Source: Apoderus coryli (taxonomy: Eukaryota > Arthropoda > Insecta > Coleoptera > Attelabidae). From it: a stretch of DNA of 64,000 bases. This document shows, piece by piece, positions 34,671 through 45,977 of this stretch (position 1 is the first letter of the stretch; every line of letters starts with the position of its first letter). The stretch covers positions 18,765,135-18,829,134 of the forward strand of contig OU452202.1 of the NCBI GenBank assembly GCA_911728435.2, read 5' to 3'. The position numbers were made by a program, and so were the translations under genes. The notes beneath the pieces are model-generated. The model had not been told where the DNA came from. It did no database searches and worked only from the letters and a program-made list of their open reading frames with translations.

Positions 34671-37600
34671 CTGAAATAAAAATAATTTATTGGAATATTA
34701 CTCAAAACATTTCAGAAAAGCTTGAATTTTAATTCACACGTCATATTGTTCTATCAATTATTACGTTAACCCGTCACACTTTGCAAGTTAGTTATGATGG
34801 TGGTCATTATCGACCAAAAATTCCTGCTGTTGCTAAGTTAGAAAACTAATTTGAAGAAAAAAACTTCACTAAATGACGAGGAAAGCATTAGGCCTTATTT
34901 TACTGGAAAGTCTGTAAAAAACCTTACTGTCATATACACCACCAAATCCAAGCCATCTGCAGCTGCATCAATTGATTTGACGTAATCAATACGTTGCAAA
35001 AGGATTCATAATAATATTATTTATTCATAATAATGTTTGTAATTAAAGCTATTACCTATAATGGCTCAAATCTTACAGTCAATAAATTCTGCTCTGCGCA
35101 ATTTCAACCAAAATTCATACAAATCTTTTATTCAATTATGAACTATTTAGGTATTTATTTAGTTTTGTTGGTTTCGGTTTTAGATAGGTTTCATTACTGA
35201 TTCCTCAGAAAAGTACTTTCCCTTGGATCACTCCTGTATCAACCACAACTGTTAAAAATTCATTTTTCTGACCGATTTCGCGACTGTGAGACTCAAGCAC
35301 CAAAGCAGTTTTGACTTTATTAAGATTTTCAGCTATCTTCTCTTAACCCTAGAACCGCAACGTACGTACGACTTACGTGTAGTCAATACGAATGCTAATA
35401 CTGTATCCATATCTTTGGACTTTAGCTCCCACCACTATATCAGTGCTCTGAGTTGCCATTTGAAAGTCTTTACGTAAAATTTACGTGTCAACTTAGAATT
35501 ACGCACATTTTTTTGTATCAGTACAAATAACATTTATCAGTTATTATCGCTAATATTAGATGCAGACCTAAGGCTTTGTCAGATGAAAGTAGTGATAGTG
35601 AGTTCGAAGATAAATTAGAATAAGAAGATGATTTAGAAAGTGATGAATCGTGGGACAGCCTATGCGATCCAGAATCGGTACCAGAAGAAGTAAACCTTTA
35701 TCCACAAAAATGTTCATGTTCGAGGTACATAAAAGACTAACAAACAGTTGGTAGGTTTAGACTCAATCGTGGATCGAATCTTAACCGAGATCTAAGAGGC
35801 ATTATTACTGAAGCACTATCTGAAAATCAAATTGACCAAGGTAAAGGTGCACAGGATCAACAGGAGGAATAACATGAAGCTAAGTAACACATAGACGGCC
35901 GGGCCGGGTAGCCTAGACGGGATCATATAGTGAGGACCGTCGACGTGCAGCTCTGTGGAGCGCGGCTAAAAGTTGGATGGGTGACCGTCTGGGGGGTTTA
36001 TTAAAAACGGACCTGGCGGTGGCCAATCTAGGTTGTAGAATGAATGAATGTCGCGTGGTGGGTGACCGTTTAGGGGGTTCATTATAGACGGTACCTGACG
36101 GTGGCCCATCTAGGCGAAGAATGAATGCTGCGTGGTAGTAGAATGATAGTGAGTGCAGTATGGTCCTGAAAAGGCACAATAAGCCTTCAAGGCTGAAGTA
36201 CGCCATTCGTACACGTCGGGGGCTTAAGTGCGTACCGAGGTGTGCGAGTGGAGGACCAAAAAGGATGATGAAAAAAAAAAAAATGATGAAAAAAAAAAAA
36301 ATAGACGAATTTAATTTACAGTACAGTGACAAAAAGTCTTCTTGACGATTATTATAATATGTATTGATCTCCAAGCCTCGACTATCAGAGGTGGGATCTA
36401 AAAATACTGACATAACAAGAAGTGAGACAGGAAAGAGAAGAAGAATTAGTATTTCAAGAGGTCTGTAGACTAATGAGATTAAACGGTGATACCACATTTC
36501 TTTGTGTTGTAGCAGAGAAACTGGATCGATCTGCTGCATGGAACTGAGAGCTGCAAGATCTATAGCAGAATGTCACGTTTCCGAAGTACAGTTGTACATG
36601 CAGGCTGATCAATTGACGAGATCGTACTCTTGACGAAAGAATGGAAGTAAAGTAATTTCAAAAGGGCGTTCATTGAAGGAAGTAACAGAGTTTTTGAAAA
36701 CCTTTCATCTACGATGATTAAATGCATCAACGACATTATACGGATATTACAAGAAGGATTTGTCACTTTAATTTAGTACTAATCAAGCTGTGTGGGATAT
36801 TATATTAATTATATTGTTCAACGTGAGTAGGTAACGTGTGGTCTTTTTGGATCATCAAAAATAAATGAAAGCACTTGATTAAAAATATATTAAACCAAAG
36901 TATCCAAACCTTTGGAAGAAACTTGGCTACTGATCGTAAATTTTGACACGATGTTGTAACATTATTAGTTATTATAATGTTATTCAATTTTCCATCAAAG
37001 TTTTCCATTTTAAATTATAATATTCTGCAATTTTATTATACATACGAATCTTCTGTTATATAATGTAATTTGTAATTCATCGTTGAAATTTATCAAGAAT
37101 AATGTATATTTTAGGAAAACATCGTCCCTCATTTAATATTCATTTAAAATTTATCACTTTGAGTATTCATCACTGGTTATGTTTGAAAGACATTTTAATT
37201 TTTATAATGTTGGAAAGTATTTTGAATACGATTATTTTTATACAATCCAAATTTGAATAATAATTCCAGAGGCAGTGGCAGAACACAACATTTTATTCAG
37301 ACTAAATCTTAATTCATACAAAAGTTCAACTTTTTTGAAAGTGGACTGCAAATAAAGTGTCCAAATGTACAATTTTTTACTTGCCATTCGGTTACGAATT
37401 TCGCAAAGCGAACGTTTTCGATCAATCTCAAGAAGGAATTATCTAAATCAACATTTCATCGTAATATCTGATTTTTATTTTAAGTTGTACAAAATTCAAA
37501 TTGAGGAAGCTCTGAATGGCAATGATGATAATAGCAGTGGCGTATCGTGGGTCAAAGAGTGTAGAGAACTATAAAACATATTTTTTATTTTCGTGTATAT

Positions 37601-40600
37601 TATATAGAAATAAAAGGGAATACACCTTGCGAAGACCACCGTGTCAGACTTTAAGTCATATGTAAATCCTCCTGAACAAATACATATATACAAAAAACAT
37701 CATAAATCATAATGTACTTACGTATAATGTTTTTCTTCCCCTCGCATTTCACATATGACATTTGTTAGAGCCATTATATAATTTTTTGCTAATGTTAATG
37801 TTTCTATTTTGGAGAGCTTTCGTTCCATTTTAATGTGTGGAATCACTTCTCTAAGTTGCTAGAAAAAAATAAGTAAATGTTAATTTCAACAATATGCGTG
37901 ATTAATGAAGAGAAAAAATTCAGGGCGATTTTAGCAAATCTTCAGAGTGTGTCGATTTGTGAACTTACAAAAATCAACAACATCCACTTTGTGAAATAAA
38001 TATATCTAATTTTCGCACACCTTTCCCATAGAGTAATATTTAGAAAATGTTTACCACTTCACCAAAATACTGATTTAAATATCGACGAGGGTTTAAACCA
38101 ATATTGGTCGACAGACAACCAATAAGACCTGAGTACATTGCGATATAAACATAAACAATTCTCAACAACCTACTTACAAACTAAAGAACATAATTTATAG
38201 AACATAATGCCATTTGGAATTGGATCCTAATCATTATTCAAAATTCTAGAACTATTGTTAACGTTATAAAAAATAAGTGTTACACGTACTTACGTACGTA
38301 CCGTTCACTTAAGACCCATAAAAAGTGATTCCTTTTTTAAGCAAAAATGAACAGGGAATTTCAAAAAATAGAAAAAACATATTTGTTCCAGTGGCGTAAA
38401 AAATAGGGTGCTGAAAAATGTCACTAACCAGGTGGTTAATTTGAGTTTTTCATATAATCTTTATTTATCAAAAAAGACATTTTAGTTTTTAACATCATAT
38501 TTTACTAAATAAGTCTTAGAGATCGTTCCCAATGGCTCATTTGCGTTCAATATAATTAGCTGATACAAAGTTTATATTTGAATAAGATTGCGAGATCGTT
38601 TTAAATGGTTTATTTGCATTGCTGTTATTTGGTGCTAATTCACCACTAGAACTATAAAGAAATTTGAATTTTGTTTGATGCGTCTAGAGATTTTACTGTT
38701 AGTAAATCAATATAATATGTTATCAGCATTTAAAGATATTTAATTTATTTGAAAGTTATTAACATATTTAAAGTACCTATTTAAGAGAACAGGAAGCATA
38801 TAAAGTAGGTACAAGACTTAAGTATTCTTTTCAAGTGTAATTTTTAAATACCTAATACGAACATAATTACAACAATTCAGTTAAAACACGGAAACTGAAG
38901 AGCAATAGGATAAAGATATCAAATTTCATAAACAGCACCCCCATGTTGACCACATTTATCTAATTTCTAAGTTTTATATAACTTATTATACTACATACTA
39001 ATTACAAGGACTGTATAAAGTAAAATGTAAACCAATTTGTATTCAGCAACAGTATTGCACAATAAATTATTTTATTATTATTATTTATTATATTATTTTG
39101 CACAATTATTACTAATAGTTTTTTTACACATTTTAAGGTGTCTTTATGGTAGCAACTTGCTGAAGATGATAACTTGTATAGTAGTGCTAAATCGTAAACG
39201 AAACATGTAGGTACGTGTTATGTTTTTACGTCAACAGAAAAAATTATTTTCACTTCTAATAACGCTCATGATTGTATTTAACCTAATTATTAAGTTTTTT
39301 AACATATTAAGGTGTCTATAGTGTAGTTAAAATAGCGATTGTTGCGTGTACAGGGTGGCTCAAAATAAGCTATGGGCTGGGAACGAATTTTTGTTTTCTT
39401 CCTAGGGTATTGAGCGGGCAGCTTGAGTAATTTTGTATTTTCGCACATCAATATTATTTGGTATTAGAGTAGCATAAACAATTTGTTTTATACGGCCCCA
39501 TAGATACATGTCGGCGATTGTTAAGACGGCCTCTTGGGGGCCCAAAAATTGAATCATTTCTAGCAATACATTTTGTACCAAATTTATTATTAAGCCATTC
39601 CGTAACCTGACGAGTATACCTAACGTGCCGGAGAACCACCCTGTTAAAAGTACTTTTTTTGCGTTCCTCAAAAGATACCATGATCTTCCATTGCACGTGT
39701 TATTGAAAAAATACGGGCCTATAATGGCGCACCACACGTTCACTTTTGTAAAATATTGTCTTTGATTCATTATTATATATAACTTTGTTTCACAAGTTCT
39801 AACTGTTGAGCACGGCAGCATCGTTATGGTCATATTTTATTTCTTTTTGATGTTTAAAACCGATCCAGTTCAAATTTTTGCAGATTGCCATCCGACTTAT
39901 TTGTATTCCTACAAATTGTTCTCTAAATTTCTCTATGACCCTGACGTAGCGATATGATACATGGCCATCCCCATAACATTTTATTATAAAAATCTTTTGC
40001 TTACTTAATTTAATAAAGACAATAAGAAGTACGTCATTATTATTTGAGAAATCAGTAGGTGCTCTGAATAGAGGTGTTCTAGAGAATACTACTCGTCTTT
40101 TTATGCTTCCTGTACAAAAAATTAAATTTTTCATAGCTTAAATCTTATTCAATATTCAAGCAAAAACTTTTATAAGAATGACTTTTTTCCGTGTATTGCA
40201 AAATAACATTATTGTATTTTTGACCAACCCTGTACAACTAAATTGAAGTCTCTTGTGATGATTCAAGCATAATCTTTTATTAAGAATGAGTTTTTCGTAT
40301 CTTGCAGTGTTTGGTAAACTCAATACAAACAAAATTATTTGCCATCATTGTTGGAACATCCGGTATACATCGGACTGAACAAACAATCGTGGCCTAATGT
40401 GTTTATTTCATTTCTATTTAGAGAAACAAGCAAAACTTTGGCTTGTACTACCAAGTAATTCCTCACGAGATAAAAAAAACAACAAATAAAATTGTTAATT
40501 ACCTCAAAAGCGTCATTGAGCGAATGCATTCTCATTCTTTCTCTCTCATTGCTTTCCAGTCTTCTTAAATTTCTCTCTCGGGCACTGATGCAGGTTTTGC

Positions 40601-43600
40601 GCCGTCTTATCGCCTGCGACGCTGGTGTCGTCCCACTCGACGCACTCCCGCTGGACGCACTGCCTGGAAAATTCTTGATTATTATTATTATCAGTCGATA
40701 TGTGCCTTTTATTTGATTTTTTTACTTAGGGCAGCAACAAGTAGTGACGCATTTTTGGAAAAAGCTTTGCTGGGGGTCGCCGGTCGGTGGTTACTCCATT
40801 GAATTGAGTAACTTTGAAATCGGTGCAAATTACGACATTTCCGATTATAAATTGGTGCACAGCTTATTGGGTCATTAAGGATAGTTTCTTAGGTCTTGAA
40901 CGATAGCGTCCTATACCAAACAAAAGCAATAAAATTGAAACCTGGTCGTTGCCTGATAGGGTTGTGAAATTTGGGCAGGACAATGACATTATGAAGGGCT
41001 ATCTGCATGCCAAACGAAATGCGTCGAGTTGGACATTGAGGATATTTTCTTAGGTCTTGAATGATAGCGATTGCTTATGCATTGCGAGCGATATGAATTT
41101 GCACCACTTGCAACTTTTGCATTTTAATGTTCATAGTTCACATCAAATAAAATTTAATTTTGATTATATCCTGACTGATCTTGTGATAATTGTATTAGTT
41201 TTAAAGTTTTTTTTTGAGTTATTTCAGCTTATTTTCTTATTTATTTTTTAAATATGAATTTTAATAATTTATTTAATTATAATGTGTTGGCTGGTATTGA
41301 ACTGGCAGATATTTTATTTAATGAAAACTGCGTTATAAATTCAAATTATTTATTTTAGTCTTATAAGGTACATGATGTAAATAGACTCGTCAGCATAATA
41401 TTACAAAATAGCTTTAATCAATATAGGCAGTTAATGCTAACAGCAACACAAAAAAAAATCGGTTGTGTCACCCCAAAACTTTCCCGACAAGACATAATAT
41501 AATCCAAAATATATGACCTGTGTAACGAAACAGAATTTTAATAATAATTATTATTATTGTATATATTTTGGTTGTATTGTATTATTTTCATTATTCCCAA
41601 TAAACTAACGTAACAAACTTTATTCAAAAATTAGAAAAAAAAAGTATTGGCACAGCTAGGACTTGACCGCGTAACCTTCCGCACGCGAAGCGAACGCCCT
41701 ACCAATAACCCAACGGACACGGGGTAAAATATACTTTTTATATATTATATACGTTTCAAATAAATACTGCTTACATTTTAAACGCTATTTTCTCGAGAAT
41801 TATGGAGGCAAATATCAAAAGTGACCTATCGCTGTAAAACAGATAAAAAATGCTTTAAAATGATGCATCACTCGACCCCTACTGTTATATGAAAATTTAG
41901 TCCAACCATATCACAGAGCTTGAGCGATTTCAACCAAAATCTAATGGCTTCATCCTAGGACTGCCCCAAATTCATATACCAAAATTTAGCGCAATTGGTT
42001 AAAGCGTTTAGGCGCTATCGTGGAAGAATACATACAGACACACACACAGATAGACAGACGTCCATCTGGAAATGGTCTTTATCGTCTCAGGGAACTACAA
42101 AATGGTTATATCGGTCTTTATCTCAACAATTTTTTTTTAGCGCGTTCACAATACATTCCCTGTGCGGGAACGTAATACACACCTATAACCAAACTACGTA
42201 AAAGAAAAAGAAAGACTGTTCACTATAGAGGACATTCACAGAAATACACATTAAAATTAATAACAAATTTAATTGCACCTAAAACCAAACTTAAAACAAG
42301 TTTTTTCTATAAATTCTATTATTTTGACATCATACGAGTACATAATAAATAAATAAACCAGCAAACACATAAATCTAAATTTGGCGTGGCAGCGCAGCCA
42401 CGGAAGTTACGACATTAATACTTTATTCAATAAAATTAACGAATTCTCGAACGCTGCATTAGTTGTCAAAAATGCTTTCAGTTTTATCGTAAATTTTTTC
42501 TCGGACCGGCAACTCCTCATAATCTCAGCAGGGAGCAAATTATAGTAAAATATCACTGAGTATAAAGGTGCGATAATTTATAAAATTTGTGCCCTGGGTG
42601 AGGTAAGCATAATTGTTGTTTGTGTCTGGGTTTGATAGTTTTCTACCAATCTGTCTACAAATATAATATTTCGTCAACATTATACAACATCTGCAAGTAA
42701 TACAAATATTATCTTGAGGCTTTTTACAAATACTCCTAAAGGAATTGTTAGGTACCTAAAAGAACGACCTTTTTTTCTAATCGAGAATATAGAGATATGT
42801 TTATGAGTGAGCCCAAAGATAAAAGCATATATTAGAAAAGATAACTAGATGTTTCAGTTATAGGATGATCTAAACACTCAAAATTCTCGATATATTTTCA
42901 TGTAAACTAAATGTCGAACATTTATTATTTATTTATAACAAAAGCTAGTTGGAGGGCGTCACGGTTTCCCATATCAAATAATATATATAATGGGCGCATC
43001 AAAAAACAATGGGTTTTTGTCCAGTCGAGAACTCCAACATAAGATACCTAAGTATCAAGAACCTTTATTAAAGTCGACATACAAATAAAAATGTATCTTA
43101 TTTTGTGAATCTTCTCACCCTGTAGATGTATCTTTATTGGGGTACATTGTAAAAATGGCCCTTTTTTCTGCTTGGCTATTTTCATTTTGTGGTACCTACT
43201 ATGTGATTTTTATGAGGAATTTTGGAAAGGCAATGGGACTTTAAGATTAGACCCGTTCTAGCCTTGATTGAGTCAAGATGTGTTTTTTTTTTCTAATTGT
43301 ATAAAGTTAAATTAAATATTTTAATTTGTTTTTGGACTTAGTAGATTTTTCAGTTAAGAATTATTTTCCAGTTTTTGTTTAAAGATTAAGTCCATTTCAT
43401 TTTATTCTGAAGTAGTGAATTGTATAAAGTTCCGTAAGTTTTGTTATTCTTTTAATTGAAGGCCTTTTTGTTTTAATCAGTTTTTTTATATAAAGTTTAA
43501 AGTTATTTCTTTTAGTAATTGAAATAAATTCAGTTTTTGTGATTAAAGTTTCGTATAGGAATTAATATAATTATTCGTAATTATATTAATTTTCCTATTT

Positions 43601-45977
43601 TTAAGTTGTACAATAATGAATAAGAATTTCTTCTAAATTTTCATTCTCGCTTAATTGTTTTATTCTTTTTCTTTAATTTATACATATTTATTTCTTTATT
43701 AGTTTTAATTATTAAATTAGTTGTTTTTAGCCCAAAATTATGCGTTTTATTTCTAATAAAGTTTTCGATAAGTTATTGACAAAAGGGTCATCCAATTAAA
43801 TATTTCCTTTTAATTAAAGTGGGTGACCGAAAGTGATACAGAGTTATAAAGGTGAGTAATTTTGCATTACTTTAATACAGATTAATAAACCTTATTTTAG
43901 TTGTTTGTTTCTTTCAATTAATAATTTGATTCTGTTATTATTCAAGTTTGTGTTTGTTCTTCTTTATTTGAAACCGCTCGTAAAACTTGAATCGAACCGT
44001 AACAATTTGAATAGCATATTGGGATTCATTTGGTTTGAGCTATAAAATTAGTATTCTTATTGAATGTACATAATACCTGCTAATTCCAAAATGGTTACAG
44101 TTGAACCCTTTAAAAGGCTTACAATATAAATGCCTTCGAATGTATGTTTCGACCAAATCCTCATATAGTTCAAACATGATTTTTAAATCTTACACAAGTC
44201 TTCTGTGAAAATATACTGATTTAAAATTAATTTAAGAAACATTGAAATCTTTTATTTCGCATTTTTATAGTTTCTTTTTTTGTTTTGAATGAAATAGTCT
44301 TATTTCTAGCTCTGGGTATTCATAGACTGCTTCGCAAAAGATATTCCTTGGTTATTCGTAGACCCAAACCAAGAAAGATTATGTTGTTTCAACACATAAC
44401 ATCAAACAGCTGTTTTAAACCGATCGTTGCTGAACTGGCCACTCAATATTGTTGTATGCTTGGCCTAGTTACAATCAATTTAATATTTGATCTTTAAATA
44501 TGTAAATATTTTAGCAAAATATGTCTTCTAGTTAGCTTACTTCCTATAGGAAGATAGTCAAAATATGCGACTCCCTTCATAACATCATTATTCCTATTAC
44601 ATAAATCTAAAAGGGTTGTTGTTATTATTATTTTCGTCCTTCTATTTAAAGTGTGCAAATAAGGATTTGTAGGCAGGGGACACAGAAATATCCTCAAAGA
44701 TGGCGCCGCCAGGACGAGACACCAACACACTACACATAGAAAGTGGGACTAATGTGTGGAAAGCGAGAAAAAATAAATACGTGATTATGTGAATAATGCC
44801 TGATGGAGTGCACGTGAAAGATTATTTTTAGCTAATGTTAGTTTTGATTTGTGGAGAATCAATATAACGATCATATAAATTATTTTTTTAAATCGATAAC
44901 ATATTCCAGGACTCTTAACTAAATCTCTTATTTTGTTTCATCAAAAATTCAAAATCATTGCTGCTCTAGATCTTTGAGTGACGTGACGCCGCCGTTCCGA
45001 CACAAAATTAACTGAGAGCAATTATACTGAATTAACGATAAATTAAAATGCAAAACTTCCGATGACGGAATCAAATAATGCAAAGCAACAGCGATACCAC
45101 TTAACGGACCACTTTGTATATTGTTCAACTCTTCACTTTTACAACCTGCAAGAGTTTTTCCATAATATTCCATTTCGTTGGATTTAGGAGAGTTGTACCG
45201 TCCAAAAGACTGAACCGCTCAAAAAAAGCCCTTGTCGATTAGCCAAAGGCATTTTGAAAAAATTGAATGTTAGTGCTCCAAAATACGTCTACAAGATTGT
45301 AAAAGATGACTAATCATTTATTTTCTAACGATCTAAATCCATCATTTGTGTGAAAAACTCCATGTAGTACACAACAATTTATATTCATAGAAATGAATTA
45401 CATTAAAGGAGAATCAACCGCCAAAAAATGATCATTCTCCACCAATGCGAGCTCTCACACATCGCGTCAAACAAATGACACCCTAACATAGAAAGTACAC
45501 TCAGCTTACAGCCCTAATCTAGAAATTACCCCCCAATGCCTTCTTTCTATTCGCCCGAAAATACTCGTAGTGTTTTAGAGCTATCTCAGTCGGAGTAGCA
45601 AAAAATATTTATTTTTACTTATTTAGACAAAAAATTTCTCGTATCCCCCGTATATACGCCCCCTTATCTCCCGTTACCGCAAACTACTCGGCCGCTATCA
45701 CGCGCTGAGCATTTTCCAATCATGTTTACAAACTTAAATTGAAAATCCGCAAATTTACGAACAACGTTGTATTATAACGAACATAAATTGACTTACCACC
45801 ATGTTTCCTCCGTTTTTTCCCGGTCGTTTCATCGCTACTTGATTCACTCAAATCTTCTCTACCATTCAAGCTATGTTTACCTAATTCCATCTCCTCAACT
45901 TCGACATCTTCCTCCTCTTCCTCTTGCCATGATTCTGTCATTTCTAGGGATCTCATTTTTAGAGGTCCCTATCCGAA
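34469..45977 (-). CDS. dimm: dimmed (Mist1-type) bHLH transcription factor, 4 coding exons
   Basis: Exons on the minus strand: 45977-45797 (ATG at 45956), 40663-40503, 37858-37722, 34670-34469. All introns are GT-AG and phases agree; 219 codons. The N-terminus is acidic ([11 protein letters not shown]), then KKRRKHGG and a Ser/Gly linker. The bHLH spans about residues 85-145: basic region [14 protein letters not shown] (N92, E93 and R96 contact the E-box), helix 1 LNDAFEQLREVIP, loop HIKMERK, helix 2 [20 protein letters not shown]. The C-terminus is Asn-rich. [18 protein letters not shown] and [15 protein letters not shown] are diagnostic of dimmed/Mist1. The Drosophila protein is a nuclear regulator of peptidergic secretory cells and is longer; this one has a short tail. 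Confidence 0.93.
35555..35875 (+). pseudogene. Acidic ORF remnant in dimm intron 3 (unknown, possibly transposase N-terminus)
   Basis: One plus frame with two stops reads [39 protein letters not shown] and, later, [20 protein letters not shown]. Acidic Ser-rich N-termini are common in piggyBac-type transposases, but no catalytic domain follows. The identity is unknown. Confidence 0.3.
35895..36303 (+). mobile_element. Candidate SINE with a 5S-rRNA-like segment and an 80-bp internal duplication
   Basis: GC-rich island inside dimm intron 3. Bases 35961-35995 (GCGGCTAAAAGTTGGATGGG, then TGACCGTCTGGGG) closely match the 3' part of 5S rRNA (box C, ...TTGGATGGGTGACCGCCTGGG). A unit of about 80 bases (TGGGTGACCG ... 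GCGTGG) is present twice, at 35978-36058 and 36059-36135. The element ends in GGATGATG and A-rich runs near 36265-36301, as expected of a LINE-mobilised RNA. A long minus-strand ORF across it is a by-product of its composition. The family is not identified. Confidence 0.5.
36304..37721. other. dimm intron 3 remainder, no feature recognised
   Basis: Decayed coding-like stretches near 36400-36780 (for example [11 protein letters not shown] on the plus strand) suggest an old transposon, but I cannot assign them. 37365-37574 is a chance ORF. Confidence 0.3.
37722..37858 (-). CDS. dimm: dimm coding exon 3 (helix 1 end, loop, helix 2)
   Basis: 137 bases, acceptor TTTTCTAG, donor GTAAGT. It encodes [38 protein letters not shown] and RGEEKHY. 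Phase 0 in, phase 2 out. Confidence 0.95.
37859..39150. other. dimm intron 2, left part; LINE 3' tail near 39058-39092
   Basis: Only AT-rich sequence up to about 39055. There CACAATAAATTATTTTATTATTATTATTT-type sequence gives the AATAAA-plus-(ATT)n pattern of a plus-strand LINE 3' end. No LINE coding part is recognisable upstream. Confidence 0.4.
39155..39215 (+). ncRNA. Hammerhead-like motif (copy C, weak helix II)
   Basis: CTGAAGA followed about 35 bases later by GAAACATGTA has the same outer boxes as copies at 4374-4427 and 53100-53155. However, no convincing helix II can be drawn between them, so it is probably a decayed relative. Confidence 0.3.
39353..40235 (-). mobile_element. IS630/Tc1-like transposon remnant in dimm intron 2
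   Basis: Ends resemble each other inverted: TACAGGGTGGCTCAAAA at left, and in reverse complement TACAGGGTTGGTCAAAAATA at right. The minus strand carries pieces of a DUF4817/DDE_3-type transposase in at least two frames: [34 protein letters not shown] and [15 protein letters not shown] with [19 protein letters not shown]. Frameshifts and the loss of most of the N-terminus show it is dead. At about 880 bp it is roughly half the expected length. Confidence 0.72.
40236..40502. other. dimm intron 2, proximal part
   Basis: Non-coding; the dimm splice donor is at 40501-40502. Confidence 0.5.
40503..40663 (-). CDS. dimm: dimm coding exon 2 (basic region)
   Basis: 161 bases, acceptor TTTTCCAG, donor GTAATT. 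It encodes the [10 protein letters not shown] linker, [20 protein letters not shown] and [15 protein letters not shown]. It is clearly less AT-rich than the surrounding introns. Confidence 0.95.
40873..41069. repeat. Pair of 36-base direct repeats in dimm intron 1
   Basis: 40873-40908 and 41034-41069 share CATT(A/G)AGGATA(G/T)TTTCT and TAGGTCTTGAA(C/T)GATAGCG with three differences, 161 bases apart. They may be a tandem duplication or recombination product. Function unknown. Confidence 0.65.
41070..41645. other. dimm intron 1 segment, no feature recognised
   Basis: AT-rich; ATT/AAT simple-sequence tracts near 41536-41562. Nothing else. Confidence 0.4.
41649..41722 (-). mobile_element. tRNA-derived sequence (SINE head or tRNA pseudogene)
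   Basis: On the minus strand there is an A-box-like GGGTTATTGGTAGGGCG, then a CTTC/GAAG anticodon-type stem with a 7-base loop, then the B-box-like GGTCAAGTCC. Spacing fits a tRNA-derived RNA polymerase III promoter. Acceptor pairing is poor, so it is more likely a SINE head than a functional tRNA gene. Confidence 0.5.
41930..42065 (+). mobile_element. RTE-like LINE/SINE 3' tail
   Basis: CCAAAATTTAGCGCAATTGG, TTAAAGCGTTTAGGCGCTAT and a CATACAGACACACACACAGA-type run followed by TAGACAGACG. This resembles the 3' tails of insect RTE-clade LINEs and the SINEs they mobilise (...GGTTCAGCCGTTTAGGCG..., ACAGACAGAC). No coding part is visible. Confidence 0.5.
42385..42572 (-). pseudogene. LINE ORF2 C-terminal fragment in dimm intron 1
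   Basis: The minus strand from about 42572 reads [20 protein letters not shown], then [20 protein letters not shown], and stops after LNKVLMS. The pattern (…YN.LP..IR....…KFK..LK..L…) is the usual end of Jockey/CR1-like ORF2. It has no clear (ATT)n tail immediately downstream. Confidence 0.55.
42573..45796. other. dimm intron 1 remainder
   Basis: A hairpin of GGAATTAATATAATTA and its complement around TTCG lies at about 43558-43596. No exon or transposase piece is recognisable. A GC-richer patch at 44690-44740 has no partner. Confidence 0.4.
45797..45977 (-). CDS. dimm: dimm coding exon 1 (with short 5' UTR)
   Basis: The acceptor TTTTTTTATTACAG before 45977 implies an upstream non-coding exon that I could not place. 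ATG at 45956 starts [20 protein letters not shown]; a second Met is codon 6. The donor at GGTG|GTAAGT is phase 1. Confidence 0.9.

Noticed and set aside
36160..36345. Plus ORF with Lys/Met-rich tail
   Set aside because: The Lys-rich end is the A-rich tail of the candidate SINE.
35913..36539. Minus-strand ORF of 208 codons
   Set aside because: It runs antisense through the candidate SINE and its A-rich tail (the [10 protein letters not shown] stretch is the A run). No domain, no splice context.
41649..41722. Functional tRNA gene
   Set aside because: Anticodon-type stem and B-box-like block exist but the acceptor stem does not pair well; better explained as SINE or pseudogene.
44955..45173. 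72-codon minus ORF in dimm intron 1 as an extra exon
   Set aside because: dimm exon 1 and exon 2 join in phase without it, and it has no recognised motif or strong splice sites.
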